The notes: a model not told the origin generated them from the letters alone. 7,696 nt of DNA from Promethearchaeia archaeon (GCA_029856295.1 JAHQWS010000096.1:1-7696), one strand, 5' to 3'. Shown: positions 1-6,551, counted from the stretch's first letter. Made by a program: numbers and translations.

Positions 1-1
1 A

Positions 2-154
2 TCTAAAGACGTTAATGAAATTATAAGCCAATATATCATTCATGATGAATTTGTGGAAAGACTATTGTTAAAAGATCCAAATAATGGGGAAATCATAAAA
101 GATTATCGGGAGGCTCAAAAATTTGTAAAATTATATAAGAAAGAAATTAAATGA
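2..154 (+). CDS. C-terminal fragment of an unidentified protein
   Basis: An open frame enters from the left edge and ends at a TGA at 152-154, leaving the last 50 residues of a gene. The tail is charged and probably helical, rich in Lys, Glu and Ile, with pieces such as HDEFVERLLLKDPNNGE and a final KLYKKEIK. It has no cysteine, no membrane segment and no motif I recognise, so no function is given. The other two forward frames hit stops early (a TAA lies at 4-6), which supports this frame. The next gene begins 156 bp later. The gap is T-rich, with a T5 at 188-192 that could help end this transcript. Confidence 0.55.
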   Translation, partial: SKDVNEIISQYIIHDEFVERLLLKDPNNGEIIKDYREAQKFVKLYKKEIK

Positions 155-278
155 TTTAATAAAACCATAGACTAATCCCTAGTTCAGTTTTTGTAATTGT
201 TCTAATTGTTTTTCATTCCTTTTGATTTTAAATTATTAGTATCCTCTTTCTTTAATTTATTATTAATTAGAATTATAT

Positions 279-288
279 TTTTTATACA
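279..288 (+). promoter_or_regulatory. TATA-like box upstream of msrA
   Basis: The bases TTTTTATA lie about 25-30 bp before the ATG at 311, after an A/T-rich stretch. At the usual archaeal TATA-to-start distance, transcription would begin within a few bases of the ATG, so the mRNA would be leaderless or nearly so. No Shine-Dalgarno core precedes the ATG, which agrees. The background is very T-rich, so this is weak evidence. Confidence 0.3.
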
Positions 289-310
289 GAATTATTTTCA
301 TTTTACTAGA

Positions 311-784
311 ATGAAAGAAATAGCAACTTTTGGTGCTGGATGTTTTTGGGGTGTAGAGGCTACCTTTCGAAAAGTGAAAGGGGTTATTTCTACTAGGGTA
401 GGATATACTGGAGGGCATTTTGAAAATCCTACATATGAGGATGTTTGCTCACATAAGACGGGTCATGCTGAAGCTGTCGAAATAATTTATGATCCTTCAA
501 TTATATCTTATGAAGAATTATTAGAGAGATTTTGGAAAATTCACGACCCCACAACTTTAAATCGGCAAAGTTGGGATGTTGGAACCCAATATAGATCTGC
601 AATTTTTTATCATAATGATGAGCAGAAAGCAGAAGCATTAGCATCAAAGGAAGAAATGGAAAAAAGTGGAATTTATAAAAAAAAAATAGTAACCCAAATC
701 GTGCCCGCCACAAAATTTTACGAAGCAGAAGAATATCATCAGCAATATAACGAAAAAAATAAGCGTAAGTATCTTTTTATTTAA
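311..784 (+). CDS. msrA: Peptide methionine-(S)-S-oxide reductase MsrA
   Basis: This cytosolic enzyme reduces the S-epimer of methionine sulfoxide, repairing oxidised proteins and free methionine. From the ATG at 311 the product is 157 residues, about the size of an MsrA core. The catalytic motif GCFWG spans residues 10-14 with nucleophile C11. Family landmarks follow at a constant offset of 40 from E. coli MsrA: Y42, E54 in TGHAEAV, D89 and Y94 in DVGTQYRS. HDPTTLNRQ is also present. The frame stays open back to a TTG at 206, but those 35 residues are Phe/Leu/Ile noise from T-rich DNA and lie ahead of the natural family start. Only two cysteines exist, C11 and C46, so the usual C-terminal resolving cysteine is missing. 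An A10 run at 677-686 lies inside the gene, but the frame continues through it. The gene stands alone, with no msrB beside it. Confidence 0.95.
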   Translation: MKEIATFGAGCFWGVEATFRKVKGVISTRVGYTGGHFENPTYEDVCSHKTGHAEAVEIIYDPSIISYEELLERFWKIHDPTTLNRQSWDVGTQYRSAIFYHNDEQKAEALASKEEMEKSGIYKKKIVTQIVPATKFYEAEEYHQQYNEKNKRKYLFI

Positions 785-842
785 TCCTTATAGATAAAAA
801 GATTAAAATTTTAAAGGGTATGAAGTATTATTTTAACTATTT

Positions 843-855
843 CTAGTGAAACTAG
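843..855 (+). repeat. Short inverted repeat before the transporter gene
   Basis: CTAGT and ACTAG are perfect 5-bp arms around a GAA loop, 20 bp before the transporter ATG. It could be a small hairpin in the 5' leader or a half-turn protein site. In such A/T-rich DNA a 5-bp arm may be chance. The rest of the 91-bp gap shows no clear TATA box or ribosome site. Confidence 0.25.
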
Positions 856-875
856 CTTAATTCCCTTTTTGAAAT

Positions 876-2231
876 ATGTCAGCATATTTGCAGATCATAG
901 TGATTGCTTGTTTTGCAATGGTAATAGTTGCTCTCTTTCGTGAAAAAACAGATTTTTTAACATATAGTATAGCAGCAATGTTCTTAGCAGTTATAGCAAC
1001 TTTCTACTTTTTACCGGATGCTATAACTATGGAAAACTTGATGTTAGCAATTGAATGGGAAGTCGTCTTCTTTTTAATAGCATTATTCGTCATTGTAGAA
1101 ATATTAGAAGATAAACAAATTTTTCAAGAGCTTGCTTTGAGAATAACTAATAAAATTCAAACTAATACTAGAAAATTCTTTTGGATAATGTGTTTAACAT
1201 CAACCCTAAGCGCTGCTTTTATTGAGGACGTTTCAGTGGCAGTAATTTTTATTCCGATGATAATTCGTACATGCCAAAAAATGCATATTAATCCGACTCC
1301 ATTCTTATTAGGAACTACTATATGCATTAATCTCGCCTCTACGTTAACTCCTTTTGGATCAGCAGAGAATATTTTAATTGCAGCAAAATTTGACTTATCT
1401 ACAACCTGGTTTCTTCTTAATTTAGGATTATATTTTATAATTTCTACACTGGTTACTCTCTTACTTTTAGATTATTTTATTCTTAAAAAATCACTCGAAA
1501 AAATCTGGTTACCTCATTGTATCATTAATGAAGAACCCTTGGAACTATATCATATTGAACCTCATGAATTAATAATTATGGAAATGCCGATAAAAAGGAA
1601 AGTTTTCAATAAAAATATAATTGCTTTATTCATATTTATAATACTTTTAATAATAATTCCGAATATATTGTTTGTTGGTATTTTTGGAGCATTAATGTTT
1701 GCTCTGATTAATCCTCGTGATCGAGAGGGAAAAAAGCATCCAGACATCTCTTATTACTTAACTAAAGTTGACTATAAACTAGTGTTTTTCTTTATATGCT
1801 TGTTTATTTTGGTATTCTGTATGGAAATCAATGGGACTATCTTAATAATGGAACGGACCGTATTGAATTTAGCAATTGAAAATCTATTTTTACTATGTAT
1901 AGTAATCTTAATCGCCACATCTATTCTCTCTGGATTATTAGATAATGTTCCGGTAACAGTTATATTCATACCCATTATCCAAGTTTTAATCAGTGAAGCT
2001 GGCTATGCAGCCACTCCGCTACTTATCGCTTTTATATTGGGAATAAATTTAGGAGGGAATTTTTTACCTCAAGGAGCTGCTTGCGATATGATGACGCTCG
2101 AACTTGCTAAAAAGAATCATCTTTATGAGATGAACTATAATAAACTTTTGAAAATAGGAGGTTCTTTTGCATTTCTTCATGTTATAATAGGAATTGGATA
2201 TCTTTGGTTTTACATATATTTCATGTTATAA
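876..2231 (+). CDS. ArsB/NhaD-type ion transporter (IT superfamily)
   Basis: This is an integral membrane protein of 451 residues with roughly 11-12 hydrophobic segments in two homologous halves, the architecture of the ArsB, NhaD and P-protein transporters. In the first half, AAFIEDVSVAVIFIP (113-127) matches the family's conserved re-entrant/helix signature, and TLTPFGSAEN (156-165) matches the TxIGxPxN loop. The second half repeats this with SGLLDNVPVTVIFIP (352-366) and LGGNFLPQGAACD (392-404). A hydrophilic loop at about 204-245 joins the halves. Members move anions or exchange Na+ for H+, and the substrate cannot be read from the sequence. The first-half DN pair is replaced by E117-D118, which places an extra acidic residue where the signature normally has Asn. 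No ribosome site is visible before the ATG at 876. The HAD phosphatase gene follows after 35 bp, so the two may be co-transcribed. No arsA or arsC neighbour supports an arsenite role. Confidence 0.85.
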   Translation: MSAYLQIIVIACFAMVIVALFREKTDFLTYSIAAMFLAVIATFYFLPDAITMENLMLAIEWEVVFFLIALFVIVEILEDKQIFQELALRITNKIQTNTRKFFWIMCLTSTLSAAFIEDVSVAVIFIPMIIRTCQKMHINPTPFLLGTTICINLASTLTPFGSAENILIAAKFDLSTTWFLLNLGLYFIISTLVTLLLLDYFILKKSLEKIWLPHCIINEEPLELYHIEPHELIIMEMPIKRKVFNKNIIALFIFIILLIIIPNILFVGIFGALMFALINPRDREGKKHPDISYYLTKVDYKLVFFFICLFILVFCMEINGTILIMERTVLNLAIENLFLLCIVILIATSILSGLLDNVPVTVIFIPIIQVLISEAGYAATPLLIAFILGINLGGNFLPQGAACDMMTLELAKKNHLYEMNYNKLLKIGGSFAFLHVIIGIGYLWFYIYFML

Positions 2232-2266
2232 TTAATCAAAATCATAATTCAAATATTCGAAATTAA

Positions 2267-2815
2267 ATGAAAGAAAATAAAGCAATATTTTTGGACAGAG
2301 ACGGAACGCTAAATAAAGATTCAGGCTATGTTCATAAAATAGAAGATTTTGAACTCTTACCTGGAGTAATAGAGGGACTCAAAATGCTTCAGGATAAATA
2401 TATATTTATAATAATAACTAACCAATCCGGAATTGGGCGTGGATATTATACGGTCGATGATTTCTATGTTTTTAATAATTTATTAGTTACAACCTTAGCA
2501 AAAGAAGGAATTGAAATTAAAAAAACATATTTTTGTCCTCATAAAAAAGATGAGAACTGTGAGTGTCGAAAACCTAATACAAAGTACATTAACCAAGCAG
2601 TCTCACAATTTAATATTGATTTAAAAAGATCCTGGATGATAGGTGATCACCCCTCTGATGTTAATCTTGGAACTAATGCGGGATGTAATACTGTTTTTTT
2701 ATTAACAGGGCATGGCATGGAACATTATCACGAACTTGAAGAAGGGAAATTTAACCCAACAATAGTCGCTGAGGAATTTTTAACAGCAGCTAAGAAGATT
2801 AAAGAATCTTTATAA
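2267..2815 (+). CDS. Zinc-loop HAD-IIIA phosphatase, HisB-N/GmhB type
   Basis: This is a cytosolic HAD-superfamily phosphatase of 182 residues. FLDRDGT carries nucleophile D10 and acid/base D12. TNQSG (51-55) is motif II, RKP with K102 is motif III, and GDHPSD (126-131) is motif IV binding Mg2+. A zinc loop is formed by C90, H92, C98 and C100. This subfamily holds D-glycero-D-manno-heptose-1,7-bisphosphate phosphatase (GmhB) and the histidinol-phosphatase half of HisB. As I recall, E. coli HisB has five residues between the loop His and the next Cys, as here, while E. coli GmhB has twelve. Short-loop GmhB homologues may exist, so the substrate stays open between histidinol phosphate and a heptose bisphosphate. 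Neither histidine nor heptose genes lie nearby. The gene is 35 bp behind the transporter and probably read with it. No clear Shine-Dalgarno precedes the ATG. Confidence 0.88.
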   Translation: MKENKAIFLDRDGTLNKDSGYVHKIEDFELLPGVIEGLKMLQDKYIFIIITNQSGIGRGYYTVDDFYVFNNLLVTTLAKEGIEIKKTYFCPHKKDENCECRKPNTKYINQAVSQFNIDLKRSWMIGDHPSDVNLGTNAGCNTVFLLTGHGMEHYHELEEGKFNPTIVAEEFLTAAKKIKESL

Positions 2816-2896
2816 AAATCCAACTTCATGGTTCTATTAAGAATTAAGAGATTAGTAGAAATAATGAAATATATTTACATTTTATATCTATACGTT

Positions 2897-2912
2897 AAAA
2901 GAAATTTATATT
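2897..2912 (+). promoter_or_regulatory. BRE/TATA-type promoter of the ferritin gene
   Basis: AAAAGAAA at 2897-2904 is a good BRE-like purine stretch directly before the TATA box TTTATATT at 2905-2912. Counting about 25 bp downstream puts the start near 2930-2938, giving a leader of roughly 30-40 bases. That leader contains the AGGTGA ribosome site. This is the best-formed promoter in the window. Confidence 0.5.
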
Positions 2913-2954
2913 TTATTTAGATTAATTTTAAAAGAAGTTAATTGTCATTATACA

Positions 2955-2961
2955 TAGGTGA
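2955..2961 (+). promoter_or_regulatory. Ribosome binding site deciding the ferritin start
   Basis: AGGTGAT matches the core complementary to the archaeal 16S rRNA 3' end and lies 7 bp before the ATG at 2969. It sits inside the nine codons that a TTG start at 2942 would add, so it favours the ATG at 2969 as the true start. Confidence 0.7.
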
Positions 2962-2968
2962 TATAAAA

Positions 2969-3460
2969 ATGGTAAACTTAATTTCACCAGAATTGAATGA
3001 TTTGATGAATAAGCAGATTGTTGAAGAGCTTAGATCTGCTTATATTTACTTAGGTATGGCCGCATGGGCTGAGGAACAGGGTTTAAAAGGTCTGGCAGCA
3101 TTTATGAAGATCCATGCAGAATCTGAAGAATATATACATGCTCAGAAATTTGTCAATTACATTATCGAAACAGGTGGGAAAGTAGAATATGGAACAATTG
3201 AGAAAGTCACTACAAATTATCAAAATGTTGAAACCGTTCTGAAAGAAGCAATAAAGCATGAAGAACACATCACTAGTAAAATTAAGGCACTGATGGATTT
3301 AGCCACTGATAGAAAGGAATATTATGCCCTTGATCTATTAAATTGGTTTATACAAGAACAGATCGAAGAGGAAAATCTATTTACTGACTTGTACACTTCT
3401 TTTGAACTAAGCGGAAAGAATTTAGGAGTCTGGGATCATTATGTTAAGCATCCCGATTAG
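2969..3460 (+). CDS. ftnA: Ferritin (non-haem, FtnA-like)
   Basis: Ferritins form 24-subunit cytosolic cages that oxidise Fe2+ and store it as a mineral, limiting Fenton chemistry. The product is 163 residues from the ATG at 2969. It aligns well with E. coli FtnA, and all ferroxidase-centre ligands are present: E20 in QIVEELRSAYIYL, E54 and H57 in the EExxH of helix B, E98 in KHEEHITSKI, and Q131 and E134 in QIEEENLF. Helix B appears one residue longer than in FtnA between AAF and EExxH. The haem-binding Met of bacterioferritin is not evident. The frame continues upstream to a TTG at 2942, but the ribosome site lies within that extension. The gene has its own promoter and a T-run terminator and appears monocistronic. 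With MsrA and the flavodiiron protein nearby, it fits an iron and oxidative-stress role. Confidence 0.95.
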   Translation: MVNLISPELNDLMNKQIVEELRSAYIYLGMAAWAEEQGLKGLAAFMKIHAESEEYIHAQKFVNYIIETGGKVEYGTIEKVTTNYQNVETVLKEAIKHEEHITSKIKALMDLATDRKEYYALDLLNWFIQEQIEEENLFTDLYTSFELSGKNLGVWDHYVKHPD

Positions 3461-3487
3461 CTAAGCAGATTTTAAATATAATTTTCA

Positions 3488-3496
3488 TTTTTTTTT
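3488..3496 (+). terminator. T-run terminator of the ferritin gene
   Basis: Nine consecutive T residues lie 28 bp after the ferritin stop, without a GC-rich stem. This is the usual form of an intrinsic archaeal terminator. Confidence 0.55.
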
Positions 3497-3550
3497 CTAA
3501 ATAAAAGCTAAACCTTTACAATCTATGCTTTAAGAATTTAAAAAATTCAT

Positions 3551-3683
3551 TTAAGAGAGACGATTTTCACTGATTTGAAATATAAATATTACATCATTGA
3601 AAATTAATAGGGTAATATATATAACTTGATTAACTCTAATCATTAAAAGAATTCTACAAGGATTAAGAGAGGTATTTTCGCTG
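3551..3683 (+). repeat. Pair of imperfect 21-22 bp direct repeats
   Basis: TTAAGAGAG followed by ATTTTC and a CTG-type end occurs at 3551-3572 and again at 3663-3683. The second copy lacks one base and carries a few substitutions. The copies are 112 bp apart in the 295-bp gap between ferritin and the Cys-rich gene. They may be regulatory sites or the trace of a local duplication. Apart from these and the ferritin terminator, I see no RNA gene in this gap. The frame of the next gene is open from 3630 on. Confidence 0.35.
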
Positions 3684-3755
3684 TCATATTTTCAGAAAAT
3701 AAACAATGCTGATCTATGGAGTAAAATTCAAAAATTACGAGACTTAATTAAAATT

Positions 3756-4142
3756 TTGGATGAGCATAAAAAATTCAAGGAAAGAAATTGCTGGGCATGT
3801 GGTAAGAGGTTAAACATCTATGATTTCCTGTCTGACAATTTAGAATTTACTCCAGAATACATATTAAAATTATGGCACGCACCTATTTTAGAATTCCATT
3901 GTTGTGAATGTTTCAAAAACTTAAAAATACATGAGCTTAAACTAATTAAAAATCTGGGACCGGAAAAAAGGAATTGTCAAAATTGCAATATTTCGTTAGA
4001 TATATATAAATTCTCCAAGATTTACAATTTTCTAAAATTAAAAGAATTAAAAGATATTTGGTTAAATGAAAATGCTCTAATTTTCTGCAGTGGATATTGC
4101 GAAAAGTACTATTACAAAATAAAAAAAAGAAAAAGAAAGTAG
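3756..4142 (+). CDS. Two-repeat Cys-rich putative zinc-binding protein
   Basis: I do not recognise this 128-residue protein. It is clearly two copies of one module of about 45 residues. Copy 1 has C12 and C15, then LNIYDF, then C49 and C52. Copy 2 has C74 and C77, then LDIYKF, then C111 and C115. In both copies the gap from second to third cysteine is exactly 33 residues. Each copy also has RNC at its start, an L-x-IY-x-F segment, a W in an LKLW or KDIW turn, and F near the last pair. Four Cys per copy suggest one structural zinc each, as in zinc-ribbon or treble-clef folds. The C-terminus is very basic (KKRKRK), so nucleic-acid binding is possible, but that is only an inference. The only conventional start is the TTG at 3756, though the frame is open and protein-like back to 3630. 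A CTG at 3681 lies 7 bp after a GAGAGGT sequence. Its end meets the dehydrogenase gene tail to tail. Confidence 0.75.
   Translation: MDEHKKFKERNCWACGKRLNIYDFLSDNLEFTPEYILKLWHAPILEFHCCECFKNLKIHELKLIKNLGPEKRNCQNCNISLDIYKFSKIYNFLKLKELKDIWLNENALIFCSGYCEKYYYKIKKRKRK
4121..4139 (-). terminator. T-rich terminator of the dehydrogenase operon
   Basis: Read on the minus strand this is a long T-rich tract, including T8 at 4128-4121, starting 17 bp beyond the dehydrogenase stop. It lies inside the last codons of the opposite Cys-rich gene, whose Lys/Arg tail is encoded by the matching A-tract. Confidence 0.45.
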
Positions 4143-4155
4143 GAATATTTTATTA

Positions 4156-5340
4156 TTAGTTTTTTCTAACTTTACCTAATTTTGGCATGGCATGCTTGTA
4201 TTGATTCATAACGAATTTAGAAATAATTATTCTTTGAACTTCGGATGTTCCCTCATATATTTGATACAGCTTCGCATCTCTGAATAATTTTTCGACGGGG
4301 TATGTCCTAAGATAACCATAACCCCCAAAAATTTGTACTGCCTCGGTTGTGACTTTCATAGCTACGTCAGAAGCAAATGCTTTAGCGATTGAGGAACTTA
4401 AGTTATTGTCTTTACCCTGATCTGCCTCCCAAGCTGCTTTATATGTTAAAAGCCGGGCAGCTTCTATGTCTTTATACATTTCAGCAATTTTAAATTGAAT
4501 CGCTTGATAATGATCAATTGTTCGTCCAAATACTTCTCTTTTTTGAGCATAATCAATTGAATATTCCATAGCTGAGCGAGCACATCCTACCGCAAAAGCT
4601 CCAATAGCAGGGCGAGTGTGAGCAAATGTTTGCATTCCTAATACAAATCCTCTCCCCGGTTTAGCAAGTACATTTTCCTTTCCAATTCTTACATCTTTTA
4701 AAACAACTGAAACGGTATTTGATGATCTTTGACCCAATTTAGGAATATGCTTCCCTAATTTAACACCTTCAGTGTCGGTAGGGACAATAAACGCCGCAAT
4801 ACCCTTGTGTTTTTTTTCTGGATCAACTGTAGCGAAAATAGTTACATAATCAGCATACCCGCCATTAGTAATCCAAAATTTTGCACCATTTAAAATGTAA
4901 TCTCCCCCATCTTCTACCGCCCGACATTTCATTCCAGCTACATCAGAACCCATAGTAGGCTCAGAAGTTGCGAAAGCGATTAATTTAAAATTTTTTGTAA
5001 TATCGGTTAGAACTCTTTCTTTTTGCTCTTCATTTCCCCCTATAACAATTGGTTCTGCTCCTAGATTATTATCAAACACAGATGTTGCGATTCCAGGACA
5101 AGCCGAGGATATTTCTTCTACTACAATACATGATTCTAATAGACCACATCCAGCTCCACCGTATTTTTTTGGAATACCTAAATTTAATAAGCCTTCATTA
5201 TAAGCAGCTTTAATAACATCAATCGGGAATTCTTCTGCTTCATCATACTTTCTAGCAACTGGTAAAACTTCTCTAATGGCAAATTCTCTTGCTTTTTTTT
5301 GCAAAGCTAATTGATCTTCAGTTAAACTAAAGTCAATCAT
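4156..5340 (-). CDS. Acyl-CoA dehydrogenase (FAD-dependent)
   Basis: This soluble flavoenzyme oxidises an acyl-CoA to the trans-2-enoyl-CoA and normally passes electrons to ETF. Its 394 residues match the single-domain short/medium-chain family. FATSEPTMGSDVAG (123-136) and FWITNGG (155-161) bind FAD and substrate. FGRTIDHYQAIQFKIAEM (271-288) and QIFGGYGY (336-343) are the C-terminal signatures. The catalytic base is E363 in IYEGTSEVQR, the position used by short-, medium- and branched-chain enzymes. Chain length cannot be fixed from the sequence, and no thiolase, hydratase or ETF gene is in the window. Its ATG is two bases beyond the flavodiiron stop, and a G6 tract nine bases upstream, within the end of that gene, may serve as ribosome site. 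The two genes are therefore one operon with the flavodiiron gene first. Confidence 0.95.
   Translation of the reverse strand: MIDFSLTEDQLALQKKAREFAIREVLPVARKYDEAEEFPIDVIKAAYNEGLLNLGIPKKYGGAGCGLLESCIVVEEISSACPGIATSVFDNNLGAEPIVIGGNEEQKERVLTDITKNFKLIAFATSEPTMGSDVAGMKCRAVEDGGDYILNGAKFWITNGGYADYVTIFATVDPEKKHKGIAAFIVPTDTEGVKLGKHIPKLGQRSSNTVSVVLKDVRIGKENVLAKPGRGFVLGMQTFAHTRPAIGAFAVGCARSAMEYSIDYAQKREVFGRTIDHYQAIQFKIAEMYKDIEAARLLTYKAAWEADQGKDNNLSSSIAKAFASDVAMKVTTEAVQIFGGYGYLRTYPVEKLFRDAKLYQIYEGTSEVQRIIISKFVMNQYKHAMPKLGKVRKN
4160..4165 (+). terminator. T6 terminator of the Cys-rich gene
   Basis: T6 lies 17 bp after the stop of the plus-strand Cys-rich gene, inside the 3' end of the opposing dehydrogenase. 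Together with the tract at 4121-4139, each convergent transcript ends inside the other gene's coding tail. Confidence 0.35.
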
Positions 5341-5342
5341 GG

Positions 5343-6551
5343 TTAATTTCCCCCCATTTTTTCGACTAATTTATCGACTATTGCTTTGAAATTTAAATCT
5401 TCGGGTCTTGGGACAAATTTAATTTCGATAGTATCTATAACATCAATTTTTGTTGCCTCTAATTGTTCAACTATTTCTTTGATTGCACCTTTACTCCAGC
5501 CATAGCTTCCAAATGCTATTCCAACTTTATTCATTGGTTTAAGCCCTTTTTGATAGTATACATACTCTGCAACTGAAGGAAACATACCCAAATTCAATGT
5601 TGGACTGCCTACTAAAATGGCTTTAGCTTTCATAGCTTCCGTAATCACATCTGAATAATCGGCATTGGTCAATCTAAATCGTTTTACAGGAATCCCCCTA
5701 CTGGTAATTTCTTTATAAAGGGCCTTTGCAATTTTCTCAGTGCTATTCCACATTGTATCATATACGATTAAAACACTGTTTTCCTCTATTTCACCACTGG
5801 ACCATTTCGTATATTTTTCCAAAATTTCTGGTATATGCTTTCTCCAACAAACTCCGTGAGAGGGACATATTATCTCAATCGGTAGAGGAGCAACTTTGGG
5901 AATCGTTTTTGCTATTAAATTGGAAAGATGCAATAGAATATTCGCATAATACTTTTCAGCTTCTTGCATTATAACAGATAAGTCGTTTTCATCATCCCAT
6001 ATCTTCGATGTTGCAAAGTGTTGTCCAAACGCATCATTAGAAAATAGTACATTCTTGCCGTTTTCATCAGTCATAAATGACACCATGGAATCTGGCCAAT
6101 GAATCATGGGGATGGGTACAAACGTAAACACTTTACCATTCCCCACCTCTAAAGTATCCCCTTCTTTCACAGCTCTAATTTGCTTGAATCTTCCGGCTTC
6201 TACCTCTTGATGGTAATGTTGTTCTAATATCTCAACACCCTTAGTTGATGCTATTATTTCCGCATTAGGAAGATATTTTTCTATTAGAGGAAATGAACCA
6301 GAATGGTCAGGCTCTATATGGTTAACGATAAAATACTTAATCTCTTTTAGATCACACACGGATTTGATCTTTTCTAAATAATCCTCAAAGTAAGTTCGTT
6401 TAACAGCATCTATTAATATATAAGTATCTCCACTCTTTACCATATAAGCATTATAAGATGAGCCCTTATGGGTACTATAACCATGGAAATTCCTCACTTC
6501 CCAATCCACATACCCCACGTAAAAAACGTCTTTTAATATCTCTTGTTTCAT
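5343..6551 (-). CDS. fprA: Flavodiiron protein (FprA-like oxygen/NO reductase)
   Basis: Flavodiiron proteins reduce O2 to water or NO to N2O in the cytosol. In methanogens the FprA type takes electrons from F420H2, elsewhere from rubredoxin. The product is 402 residues, the normal length for the two-domain form. The N-terminal metallo-beta-lactamase-like domain carries every diiron ligand: H78, E80, D82 and H83 in HIEPDHSG, H151 in HWPDSM, D173 in SNDAFGQH, and H232 in PSHG. The flavodoxin domain (about 258-400) binds FMN through YDTMWNSTEKIA, SPTLN and GSYGWSKGA. There is no fused rubredoxin or flavin reductase domain, and no rubredoxin gene is near, so the donor is unknown. A GTGA core 6 bp before the ATG is a plausible ribosome site. 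It is the first gene of a two-gene operon with the acyl-CoA dehydrogenase, two bases apart, an uncommon pairing. Confidence 0.97.
   Translation of the reverse strand: MKQEILKDVFYVGYVDWEVRNFHGYSTHKGSSYNAYMVKSGDTYILIDAVKRTYFEDYLEKIKSVCDLKEIKYFIVNHIEPDHSGSFPLIEKYLPNAEIIASTKGVEILEQHYHQEVEAGRFKQIRAVKEGDTLEVGNGKVFTFVPIPMIHWPDSMVSFMTDENGKNVLFSNDAFGQHFATSKIWDDENDLSVIMQEAEKYYANILLHLSNLIAKTIPKVAPLPIEIICPSHGVCWRKHIPEILEKYTKWSSGEIEENSVLIVYDTMWNSTEKIAKALYKEITSRGIPVKRFRLTNADYSDVITEAMKAKAILVGSPTLNLGMFPSVAEYVYYQKGLKPMNKVGIAFGSYGWSKGAIKEIVEQLEATKIDVIDTIEIKFVPRPEDLNFKAIVDKLVEKMGGN

Noticed and set aside
206..310. 35-residue N-terminal extension of MsrA from a TTG at 206, looking like a hydrophobic signal or membrane anchor
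   Set aside because: The Phe/Leu/Ile richness comes from T-rich intergenic DNA. The ATG at 311 fits the family start, and a TATA-like box lies within this region.
677..686. A10 homopolymer within msrA as a possible frameshift or programmed slippage site
   Set aside because: The frame is intact and the family alignment continues on both sides, so there is no sign of a shift.
501..713. Minus-strand open frame of 70 codons inside msrA
   Set aside because: It is a shadow of a well-supported gene, with no motif and no ribosome site.
1562..1975. Two minus-strand open frames of 61 and 67 codons inside the transporter gene
   Set aside because: Both are antisense shadows of membrane-segment codons with no independent support.
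2942..2968. Nine extra codons on ferritin from a TTG at 2942
   Set aside because: The AGGTGAT ribosome site lies within this stretch, and the family alignment starts at the ATG at 2969.
3083..3268. Minus-strand open frame of 61 codons with several Cys, inside ferritin
   Set aside because: It is antisense to conserved ferroxidase codons; the Cys arise from the reverse complement of Ala/Thr-rich codons.
3461..3755. Possible small RNA or tRNA gene in the longest plus-strand gap
   Set aside because: No tRNA T-loop or anticodon-arm pattern and no paired C/D boxes could be found by eye; the stretch is uniformly A/T-rich.
5726..5974. Plus-strand open frame of 82 codons inside the flavodiiron gene
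   Set aside because: It is antisense to the diiron and linker region of a complete gene, with low-complexity composition and no motif.
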